NCBI GenBank assembly: GCA_030549175.1
Contig: JAUKUA010000002.1
Location: 2,480,001 to 2,544,000, forward strand
Source of the DNA: Lasiosphaeris hirsuta
Lineage: Eukaryota > Ascomycota > Sordariomycetes > Sordariales > Lasiosphaeriaceae
Length of the DNA stretch: 64,000 nt
Reading direction: 5' to 3'
The stretch's first letter is position 1. Every line of letters begins with the position of its first letter. A program made the translations under genes and the position numbers. Below the pieces are notes generated by a model that saw only the letters and a program-made list of their open reading frames with translations, was not told the DNA's origin and did no database searches. Below are positions 10,865 through 20,863 of the stretch, piece after piece.

Positions 10865-12271
10865 ATGATGGCTTCAAACCAGAGGACCGATCGCATACTA
10901 ACTGTTGACAAAGAGAAGTTGAAAAAGCAATTTGATATCTCGCATTTCGATCTCAATGCCGTGATACGGGGGATCCAGCTGACGCTGGTCGGCGGTAAAC
11001 GCAGAGTCATTGACTGTCTCTAAGACTGGCGCTGACCGTCTCCTATAGCACACAGAGCATTCCAAAACCCAAATATCTTTACCTCAAAGCACTATCGACA
11101 GGCTGCCACTGCGGTTGCCGCTGGCATTGCCATTCGCGTGTTGATCTCGTTCCCGGTTTGTGTCCAGCACTCTACTCCCGCCAGCGCCCATACTTACCAG
11201 CCCTCGTAGATCATTGGGGTCAGGGTTCTGTTATGGTTCTCATCACTTTTCTTCCCGATGGATTCTGTCACCTGGGACGACAAGATCGTGAATGGACTCG
11301 GGTTTATCGAGGAGCATGTTCTCCAGGCACCACTCTTCCTGATGAGCTTGATGCGTTACTTAACACCGACTCTTGATGACCTGTATGTCTAACACAACAG
11401 ATCGATGCCCCGCGGATGCCCTGTAGGGCGGTATGCTGACATCTTCTTAGTTTCATGGACTCTCTCAGATGGGTAGACTACACATATGCCCAGAAGCACA
11501 AGAATGACGAAGATCCGACCAGGCTGCGCGCGATGTACTACCCCAACTTGAGGCAGTATACTGTCAAGGACGGCAGCACGCACTCTTCAAGTACTGCAGA
11601 AGCTCTGTCCATGTTTCTCTATCGGTTTGCTCGCAAGGGCTTGATATCTCTCGCCATCTTTGGCGCGTCTTACATTCCTTATGTCGGCCGGTTTGTACTT
11701 CCGGCAGCCAGTTTTTGGACGTTCAACAAAGCTGTCGGGCTCGGGCCGGCTTCCATCATTTTCGGCACCGGTGTCATTCTCCCGAGAAGGTATCTCGTCA
11801 TCTTTCTACAAAGCTACTTCGCGTCTAGAAGTTTGATGAGGGAGCTTTTGGAGCCTTATCTTGCTAGAGTTCACTTCACAAAGGAAGAGAAGAAGAGGTG
11901 GTTTCGCAATCGGGAGGGACTCCTTTTTGGGTTCGGAATCGGATTCTACATCCTTCTCAGGGTTCCACTCCTCGGAGTCTTGATTTATGGAATTGCCGAG
12001 GCCGTAAGTTCCCCGGACCATTGGCACTGAACCCCTTGAATTTTATTTCAACAGAGAGCTAATCCATGGTTCTCAGAGCACGGCCTACCTCATCACCAAG
12101 ATTACCGACCCGCCTCCGCCACGCTCAGAGGCCCGGGAGTTCGCCGCGAGCCAGGTCGAATGGAAGAACAAGCAGAAGTTTCTGAATTTGTCGCTGGCCA
12201 ATTTGGACGCCCTAAATGACAAGCCACCCCCGTACCAAGCCTCCGACCCCTTCCCTCGGCCGAGTGGGTGA
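10865..12271 (+). CDS. UsgS-like multi-pass membrane protein (EI24-like)
   Basis: Five exons (10865-10994, 11049-11155, 11210-11382, 11451-12003, 12077-12271) sum in phase to 385 residues. Introns have GT donors and AG acceptors, for example GTAAAC/CTATAG and GTTTGT/TCGTAG. Several hydrophobic segments are visible: IAIRVLISFP/IIGVRVLL, GLISLAIFGASYIPYVG, FLLPAASFW-like and FGIGFYILLRVPLLGVLIYG. A charged, Pro-rich cytosolic tail (ITDPPPPRSE...) follows. This matches the layout of fungal proteins annotated as transmembrane protein UsgS, whose function is unknown. An alternative acceptor for the last intron lies at 12054. The name is from memory of the family, not from a search. Confidence 0.75.
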
Positions 12272-13074
12272 GATACCAGATGAAGAGCTTGTCGCTGTAT
12301 TAAACCTCATGACCAGTAGGTCACAGCTTGTGCGGAAAGCGGCGGTAATACGACTCCCTTTAAGGACTCCCTTTAAGGTGTCAGGTCAAAAGATGGAGCC
12401 GCAGGTTCCGCGATCGGCAACCTCACCCACTGATCTGCAGCCATAGAAAATTGAGGACCGGTTCCCAATGCGCGTCTTATACCCGTGAACTGGGAGTGGG
12501 TATCATGCGAGCGCAGGTCCGGTGCAGGTGGAATACAGCTGCAACACGCACTAGGGTATCGAAATCCTGCACCAACCCTTTTGAGAATAATCTATTACGT
12601 CTTTACGATTGTCGTCCACACCTGTCAAGACTGCCTGGCGGAGCTTATCAAGTGCCCCTCGCCGGCTCGGCATCTTGAACGGGTGAGTGCGGGGGTTTAC
12701 TGAAGGTGCATGTCGTCGGGGGAGCGCCGTCTCGATTCGTTGATAAGGCTTACACCTGGTTACTTCCAGACCTTGCCTATCGTGGCCTCTAGCCACTCCC
12801 GTCCCTAGAAACTACGCACCACGTTTTGCAGGCCACCTTTGACAACCATTGATAGTCGGGCCTAAGAGGACACATTACGTCGTTCAAGACTCATGGCTAG
12901 CCTCCCGGCAAGTCGGTGCGGGGTATTATCATCTTACCTCTGCCGTACATGATGGGGGAACGGACCGACTGATGTGTATAACTAGGCTTACGCTTGCCCT
13001 TCGTGGCGAGCTGCTGTGCATTTATCAACTGAATATACTTTTGCATCCTGTTTCAAGCTGTAACCTTGGTGAAA
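12272..13074. other. Intergenic stretch, nothing recognised
   Basis: This is the gap between two genes on the same strand. It contains a direct duplication of GACTCCCTTTAAGG at about 12351-12376. No gene, RNA or transposon was recognised. Confidence 0.5.
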
Positions 13075-14889
13075 ATGGGCAAAACTGCAATCCGAACCGT
13101 CTGTGAAGTCAGCTTTGACAAGCCGGCGGCAGAGCAGCCGCAGCTTCATAACAGATGGCATCCTGACAGTGAGTAGACAGGATTCTAAGGGGCGGTGGGC
13201 TTCGAAGACTAACGTATGCCCAGTCCCATTTGCCGGCTCTATCAAGGACGGCGAGACGGTTAAGATCGAGTGCCTCGACTGGCAAGAGCCCCTTTCACGC
13301 CATCCTAACTGGCGGTGGGAAACAAGAACTAACCTCCAAAATGCAGGACCGGCGGCCAGATCCTCAACAACGATAGCGCAGATGATGTGAAAAATGTCGA
13401 CCTTACCAAGGTTCATTACTTATCAGGGCCCTTTGAGGTTGAGGGCGCTGCCCCTGGCGACCTTCTCCTTGTGGAGATTATGGATGTCCAGCCGTTCCAG
13501 GACCAACCCTGGGGGTTTACAGGCATCTTTGATAAGAGCAACGGGGTATGTGCCATTGCTGTATACACTTTTTGAAAGGACTACGGCTGATGGTGAGACC
13601 AATGTCTTGTCTTTTTAGGGGGGTTTTCTGGATGAGATATATCCCTCAGCGTATGTCACATCCATCTTTTTGTGAGGTCAATGATGCCTCCCGGTGCTAA
13701 CAAAGGCATAACAAAAACCAGTGCCAAGGCAATCTGGGACTTTGAGGGGATCTACTGTACCAGCCGCCATATCCCCCACGTCAAGTTCGCAGGGCTCATC
13801 CATCCCGGCATTCTCGGCTGCGCACCGTCTCCCGAGGTCCTGGATATTTGGAACACAAGGGAGGCCAAGCTCATCGCCGCTAATAAGCTAGTTGGTCGCG
13901 ACGTTGCTTTACCGTGTGTCTTACCCCTGAACCGAGATATGAAGTCTTCTCCCTACTAACTCGGGGCGTTTAGGCCGCAACCAATCAATATTCATGCTGG
14001 CAGCGCCGATCCCGAATTGAAGGCGAAAATTGGGAAAGAGGGAGCGAGGACGATTCCCGGCCGCCCTGAGCACGGAGGTGAGTGACATCTCTTGTTCACC
14101 ATCACGAGACCCTCCGTTCGCTGACTGTTTACAGGAAACTGCGATATCAAGAATCTGTCAAGGGGGTCCAAAGTATACCTCCCCGTTCATGTTAACGGGG
14201 CAAAGTTCAGCGTCGGAGACCTTCATTTCTCCCAGGGCGACGGTGAAATATCCTTCTGCGGTGCCATCGAGATGGCCGGAATCATCACCATCAACTTCAA
14301 GGTCATTAAGAACGGCGTAGCCGACCTCGCCCTCAAGAGCCCCATCTACATCCCCGGACCGGTCGAGCCGCAATTCGGACCGGGCAGGTACATCTACTTT
14401 GAGGGTTTCTCTGTCGACCAGCACGGCAAGCAGCGTATGTAATCCCCTATCTTACTCCTGTTTACCCCTATCTTACCCCTTTTTTCTTACCCCTTTCTTA
14501 CCCCTTTCTTACCCCTATTACCTGACCTCACTAACAATCCCCAAGACTATATGGACGTCACCGTCGCCTACCGACAAACCAGCCTCCGCGTAATTGAATA
14601 CCTCCGCCGGTTCGGGTACTCGGACTACCAGATCTACCTGCTCCTGTCGTGCGCGCCAATTCAGGGGCACGTCGCGGGCATTGTTGATATCCCCAACGCG
14701 TGCACAACCATGGGCCTGCCGATCGACATCTTCGACTTTGACATATCCCCGGCGACGGCGATTACGGCCAAGAAGCTCGACATGGGCACCTGTGCGTTCG
14801 AGACGGGCGTGACGGAGGGCAAGGTGCTGACGGACGGAGGAAAGAACAGTGAGATCAGCTTTGGCGGCGGGATGACATATAAGGAGTAA
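13075..14889 (+). CDS. Formamidase (acetamidase/formamidase family)
   Basis: Eight exons (13075-13168, 13224-13281, 13347-13545, 13619-13650, 13722-13913, 13974-14077, 14135-14434, 14546-14889) sum to 440 residues in perfect phase. The protein shows family landmarks: HNRWHPD, ETVKIECLDWTGGQI, NNDSADDV, LSGPFEVEGAAPGDLL, GIYCTSRHIP, LIHPGILGCAPS, NIHAGSADPELK, PVHVNGAKFSVGDLHFSQGDGE and an acidic last domain. Formamidase hydrolyses formamide to formate and ammonia; fungal members are cytosolic and often tied to nitrogen use or cyanide breakdown. The length equals that usual for the family. The second intron uses a GC donor (GCAAGA). The last intron contains tandem TTACCCC-type repeats. The gene appears intact. 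Confidence 0.93.
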
Positions 14890-15001
14890 AGAGAGGTTGA
14901 GGGGAGGGGATGCCTGGTTTCAGTGGTTGCGACAGCTAAGGCTATATCAATCACAGTTTATTGAACAGGTTTAATGCCTTTGGCATCATGGCCTTGTTAG
15001 G

Positions 15002-15140
15002 CTTTCAAACTTCCGCTTTGAGATATTCGATACTATCGAAAGACTTTCGTTGGCATTTATGGGCTGGAGGGGAAGCTAATACTGGCGAAATACCAGTTAA
15101 CCCCATCCGCTTCATCAAATACCACTCATTGCTATCAAGA
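15002..15140 (+). repeat. Dispersed repeat, copy 2 of 2
   Basis: This is the partner of 5261-5392, in direct orientation. It contains CAAACTTCCGCTTTGAGATAT, TTGGCATTTATGGGCT, TTAACCCCATCCGCTTCATC and CACTCATTGCTATCAAG. It lies immediately downstream (3' side) of the decayed gene at 15188-16294 and may be part of the same duplicated unit. Confidence 0.6.
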
Positions 15141-15187
15141 CGAGTTCAATATTTAAAACTTCGCCGACTCCCTTCGGTTCCATTTCT

Positions 15188-16294
15188 CTAAATAATACCT
15201 CTCCCCCAAGATAAACCTCCTTTCTCCACGGGGAAGAGCTCATCCCAGGGAGTCTCTTCGCCGTAATCTCTAAAGCGCTCGATTATCTCAGCCCTCGGCT
15301 GCGTAGCCGCCCCATGCTCCGCACCCTCATCAACCATAAACTTGCCAAGAATGCGGAAGCAAATGGCGTCAACCTGGAAGGCATCGACCCACGCACGCAA
15401 GTTGAAACTTAAATCATTTCCATCACCCGGGTATGCATATACATCAAAGGGCTGGAACTGGGGCTGGGGGCTACGTAAGTTGTTGTTGGAAGTCACCAGG
15501 TCCTTCATAGCGAGCTTGCCTTCCTTTTTGTTGCCCGCGAGCCACTGAACCTGGCGCCAGTTCTCAGTACGTATAATACCATCGAGGAGCCTAATGGCGA
15601 TCTTGATAGGCGCTATATCGAACAACCATACTCGATAGAGGGGGATGATAATGTTGAGGTATGAAGTGAGATCAGCTGCTTAGCCCTTCTTTCGCATGCT
15701 TTCTAGAACCCTTAAACCGTCCCAGTGCCGTTTACCATGTGGTTCCTCATCCATGAGAGAGTGATACTCGGACCACGTCTCCTTCTCTTTCTCATCCATG
15801 ACCCTGATCTCCTGCTCCGGGGAAACCTCTGGAAGCTTGTCGCCAGCGTTGACGTCTTTGATCATCAACATACCCATCTTTCGGAAGACATAGAGTGCGA
15901 TCAAGGGTAGGTTGAGGTTCTGCGCGGTGTCGAGAACTGTGCTGTTGTTCTCGCTGATGAAAGCAATCTGCATGGGATCATCTTCCATGTCCTTCTTCCC
16001 CTGTCCCGAATATGCCTTGGGTTGAAGCTCGCTGTTAGTAGTGTCTTTGATCATCAACATGCCCATCTTTCGGAAGACGCGGAGCTCGGTTGAGGACAGC
16101 TTGAGCCGCCGCGCAAGACCGAGAATTCTAGCATTGTGGTCGCTGATAGAAGCAATTTATTTGAGGGTATCGGGGTCATCCATGATGTCGCTATCTTCAA
16201 GGTGCCCGGGCTTTCTCAATTTGACTCCGGGAAATAGTAAGAGTGGCACTTCGCGGAAGACGGCGACTGTCCTAGTAGCGCGGTCGGATGGCAT
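15188..16294 (-). pseudogene. Decayed fungal gene with tandem FRKMGMLMIKD modules and two in-frame stops
   Basis: One frame stays open from ATG 16292-16294 to the stop at 15188-15190, except for two TAA codons at 16157-16159 and 15680-15682. No frameshift is needed. Both stops are one C-to-T change from CAA (Gln), the direction expected for repeat-induced point mutation (CpA to TpA). The frame contains two related modules of about 60 residues, each ending FRKMGMLMIKD; their DNA carries a 36-nt near-identical direct repeat (15854-15889 and 16043-16078). A third part (LFDIAPIKIAIRLLDGII, AWVDAFQVDAICFRILGKF) follows. I do not recognise the family. Upstream coding remnants at 16629-17114 on the same strand may be the 5' part of this gene. 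Confidence 0.6.
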
Positions 16295-17519
16295 TAAAAA
16301 GGCTGGTATCTTGTTGACAACGGGTGACTCGAACTATGCCTACTACTGTTGGAGTAACCCGTGGGTACTATGAGAAGATCATGCTGCGAGCGGAAGTGGA
16401 AGAATACTACTAAGGAGTGGAAGGTAGGAGTGGAGTGGGGGGAAGGTGCGAGAGAGACAACAGAAAGACCCAAGGGGGACATTTGCACTGGCTCCTTCCC
16501 AATACTAAATTGAGTATCGCAATCCTGACTGTACGCTCGACGTATTCCATGTGAAGCTCTAAATCAGATAGCTGCACCATTGGAACCATTATTTGATGTG
16601 TTGCTGGTTGCGTGAGGGCTCAGTCGCATTAAGAAATCCAGGTCTTGAGAAGTCTCACGCTTTCCACTTCCATAAATTCCCAACCTGTCCTTGTTGTGAT
16701 TAAATCCCATCCTCTAATAACTGAGGGAGACTCACTCCAAAACCTGCTGTTTCGACACAGGGTCACAAAATAGGCAGACTCAAACCCAGAGGAGTCATAG
16801 ACGAGAATATGAGAACCTTGGTAGAGAAAAGATCTCGCCGGACTTCCTCGCATCAAAACTATGTCCTCGTTGGATGATGTGGTTGGCCTTATTTCTCTCC
16901 TTGGCTCCAATAATGCATAGGGTTGGGAAGCGGGACTTGTGGAGTGAGTTTTAGAGGATTTCGACAAAGGTGATCTGTATTTCTACAGCTGGTGGCACGG
17001 TCTCATACACTTGAAGGATCGAAGAGACTTGGGATCGAAGTCAGCCTGGCTGAAGTCCTCAAAGTCATACCCCCCCTCTATAAACGGCCGATAGAGGTCA
17101 TTCTCCCTCTCCATGTTGTTGCCGCACTATTTGGTGAGACGATATGGTAGCAGATTGGCAGAGAGACTGTTGACAACGAGATGTTGATCAGACAGATCAA
17201 CAGTGGATGCTTCGTGCCATTCAGAAGTTCACGAGAGAGGTCGAGTTGCCAACCCCAACGCCTGTCCAGTCAGCCATAGAGAAATAGTTTATGTAGTACT
17301 TACGCCCACTCAGAGTTTTGAGCTCTCATAAATCGTGGAACTCTCTAGTTTCTCCAAAGTCTCTGGTAAGCATTATAATAAATAAACCAACAATGCTACG
17401 TGGGTTATGTCGTTAAAAGTAGTTACCTTCTTGCCAATCCAAATCAACGCCGTTCCAAGTTCAGACAAAAAGGCCACAACCCTCACCTACCTCGACCACA
17501 CACCGCTCCCTGATCCCGA
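16295..17519. other. Region with coding remnants on the minus strand
   Basis: A minus-strand ATG at 17112-17114 begins a plausible 35-residue start (MERENDLYRPF, then YDFEDFSQADFDPKSLRSFK) that soon meets a stop or a possible GTATGA donor. An open minus-strand frame at 16629-16967 without an ATG reads like coding sequence (VYDSSGFESAYFVTLCRNSRFW), then ends in TAA. These may be exons of the decayed gene downstream or of another dead gene. No family was recognised. Confidence 0.35.
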
Positions 17520-19182
17520 TCATCTCCTAGTAAACTCGTGGCTGACTCTCCCACCATCCAAACTTGGCCTCACCGAGTTGCTCGAGCTTCGTCTCCGGCG
17601 TGCGCGTTGCTCAGAAGGGTCAGCTGGATGAAGGCCGCTAGATTTAGCAAACAAGTTGAGTATGTCCGTGAGCGAGACCACGCCAGTTAAGCGACCAGAC
17701 AGGTGAGATCCCGGTAGCCCCGCCGTAGGGAGGCTCTGGCCAGGAAGAGGAGATTGTGGCCCTGGAGATGAGCTGGTCCCCTCCGTCACACCCGTTCCAG
17801 ATGCGACTGCGGGAGCCGTTGCAGACGTTAGGCCTGGATGGCTTGCCTGGAGAAGAGGGGTCGCTGGAGCGCTGGGGGAAGGCGATGCCGACTCAACAAC
17901 CCACATGCGATGGGAATTTGTTGCAACAAGTTTCGCAACAGTGTGGGCAAGAGTCGAGTAGGGGTTGACGTAAAAGACCGGAAACGAGTCTCGGCCGCGC
18001 TCAACTCCGCGCTCGGATAGGATCACACTGATAAAGTGCAGGCACGAGCTCTTCAGCAGCGGGATGCTGGCCGCGTTGGTCAAATGCCTCACGTCGGCAG
18101 TGGATATATTGCCAACAACATTCAGACCTTGATCGATGACTGCAACCGAGGTTAGACCTTCGTTGCTCATCAATAGGAGCGCATCAGCAAGGGGCGCATC
18201 GGCGCTAAAAGAAAGATAGATCAGCACAGCTCTGCTGTCAAAGATCTTAGAAGAGTGGGTGTTTCCCACTTTATTGCAATGATTTGCTGAGTCCCAACCT
18301 GAAGATCTCGGAGTAGGCTCCCATAAAGTCGGTCAATGACCGGGAAATTGACTGCCTCTTGCCAGAAGAATTCGAGCAATCGAAGTTGGCTGAGGATACC
18401 GGTCACCTCCCCTGTCTGGTTTGTGATCAAGAGACGGTGAATCCCACTCCCAAAAGCCTCCATGGCTTTATCAAGGGTCGACTCTGATGGCAGAGCTACC
18501 AATTGCTCTTTTCGGGAGAGTTCCCGGATTTCGCGCAGTGAGATAGCCTCTTGAACCTGGGCCTTTGCCGAAATCTGCCCGTACAACTCGAGATTATCCT
18601 CATCGGGTTTCGCAAGACCGACAACAACCAACAGATATGCGTTCAAGTCACTGTAATCGAATGTCGAGATAGAAGTTTTCGATGTTGGTGTCTCGCGAAC
18701 AAGTACTACGTTGCTGGAGTTGTTCTTCAGGAGTGTCTGCAGTCGTTCAAACTACCTTTAGCTTACGATCCAAGATATGGGAAGTCCAAGGGCGGGGCCT
18801 ATACCATAGTGGCATCTTCGACACTGGTGTCCAAGTCCACCCACCTCACATCGTCGGCGGCGAGCTCTCCAAGGGCGATGTCACGCCAATCTCTTCCAGC
18901 GTATCGGGGATTCACATGACGATTGGAAGGCGGATTATTCAAGAGATCCTGAATTGCTTGCTGGGTGAAAGACGGATGCCGCTGTGCTCGCGGTGATGGA
19001 GGAGGGTGTCTTTGGTTGTCAGCGAAGCTCAGTCGATGCGATGCGATATGGCTAGGCTTTTGGGGGTTGGACTGTGAGTTGCTCCTTTCCGGGGGCGACG
19101 AAATCGCGGCGCCCAAGGAGCTACTAGAGCTGCTGGAATTGCACCCCGACGGGGATTTTGCTGTGGAATCAACTGAGTCCAT
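17520..19182 (-). CDS. sds23: Sds23/Moc1-type CBS-domain protein
   Basis: Three exons (18805-19182, 18270-18736, 17520-18204) sum to 509 residues. Introns are GTATAG...CTGCAG and GTGGGA...TTTTAG. The N-terminus is Ser-rich. A first CBS pair follows ([28 protein letters not shown]; then [24 protein letters not shown] and [15 protein letters not shown]). The linker [16 protein letters not shown] precedes further CBS repeats ([47 protein letters not shown]). Sds23 in fission yeast (also psp1/moc1) and budding yeast inhibits PP2A/PP6-type phosphatases, linking nutrient state to mitosis. The C-terminus has a phosphorylatable RRRRSSSNS stretch. The match of the linker and repeat order makes this assignment firm. 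Confidence 0.88.
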
Positions 19183-20863
19183 GATTGGTCTTTCGGCTGT
19201 GTCTATTGGGGCTGCGATTGGATTCCCAAGCTAGGTCAACGTGGCCGGGTCCCGTACGTTGTGGGAGGAGGGAGGGAGTCGGAACGTCTTAATATTCTTG
19301 TCGTAGCGAATTGGCCCGTTGCTACTCGAGAAGCCTCTGAAATGCGACTCGGCGAAGAGGGCAAGCAGTGGTGGATGAGTTACTGGAGAAATGAAAGGAA
19401 TCTGGTGACTGGTCATCAAGAGGGAGCATTGACCAGGAACAGCCGACTGACAGCGCTATGACGAAGCTGCGGGGTCGTGCTGGTGTCTTCTCCTCGACAG
19501 TGTTGGCAGGCTCCTGTTTTGCGCACTTCCAACCAAGCGCATGATGCGAGGACGGCGTATAACTTTCTCAGAACAGAGCTCGAGAGAACACTTAATGTCA
19601 CAGTGATCACAAGATTGATTTTCACCCGAATACTGGCATGCAATACACACTTGGCAGTTTGCAGCATGTCTTGTCACGCCACCACAGCGCCGGCCTGATT
19701 GCCCCTCCCTCTTATCAGCTGCCCACCTTGGAATGGTGTTTTGACAAGGAGCTTCATCGAGCAGTCGACTGCTTCACTCGTCTGGCCAATGCCTGAGGGA
19801 CACAAAATATGGCCATTAGGCACAGGTGCTACAAACAAATGTTTGGCCAGAGTATGAATTGGGTTCGTTTGACACAACCGATACCCGACCATTGCGACCA
19901 TTGCTCCCAGCTGCCCTCACTCCAGGCAAAGAGGGAAGCTCTCAGCCCAACCGCAGCGCGAACGGCCTGCTGTGGCAGACTGTCGCATGGGATGCAGTCT
20001 AGGCTGGTTTTCGCTGGCGGTGGAACTTTGGGGACTTCAATATAGGCAGTTGTCAATGAACTCAATTGCTATGCAGCGAGGGACTGCTTAGCTATTTGCT
20101 TTTCCTGTTACCTGACAATGGAAAGGGCCACACGGTGCAGTAGCCGAACTAACAATCCTAGATGGGCGCCTAACGTCTCAGCACTGTGGTGGCGCGAAGC
20201 GCATCAAATGTTAGGTCATATCAAAGTGACCCAATATCGACTTGCTTGGATGGAGCAGGCCATGCACCAAAAAATCCAGTGATGTACACTAGGAAACCAT
20301 CTGAAGTGTGAGGTGTACTAAGGAAACATAGAACTTGAAACCGAACAAAGCCACCCGTCGCTTGGTTCGAGTAAGGTTGTTGGGTCGTGGACCTGGCGAA
20401 CAGCTAAAATGGTTGCCAAGCTGGAGCAGGCCCACTTGACAGCCCAGTGCGGGCAGAAATTCCTTACCCTGTGCCCCTCCATACATCCCACCTGGCCTAA
20501 CCCAAACAAAAAAAATATTGACCGAACATCTCTGGATTCCCCCTCCTCCATGTCCATCCCCTCCTCACTCACTTTCCGCCTTCAGCACGCTAGTCAACAG
20601 CCATACCTCGCGCATTCACGCCTCCGACGCGTCCGTTGCTGACTCGAGCTCCAGCCTTTGTTTTTCGAGTCGTCGATTCCTGTTCCTAACGCGTTCGGCG
20701 CTCCGTTACATCCCCCCACCATCCTAGGGTCGAACCAAAGCGCCATCGACGAGCCTCACGATACCCGGAGTCGCGGTGGTTACCGCACGGACAACAGCTG
20801 TGAACCACACATAACACTCAGTCCCATAATTCCGCCATCGGTCTCAGCAGCATCGGTTTCAAG
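19183..20863. other. Divergent intergenic region, nothing recognised
   Basis: This separates the Sds23-like gene (minus) from the importin gene (plus) and should hold both promoters and the 5' untranslated leaders. The sequence just before the importin ATG is rich in C and T. No repeat or RNA gene was recognised. Confidence 0.5.
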
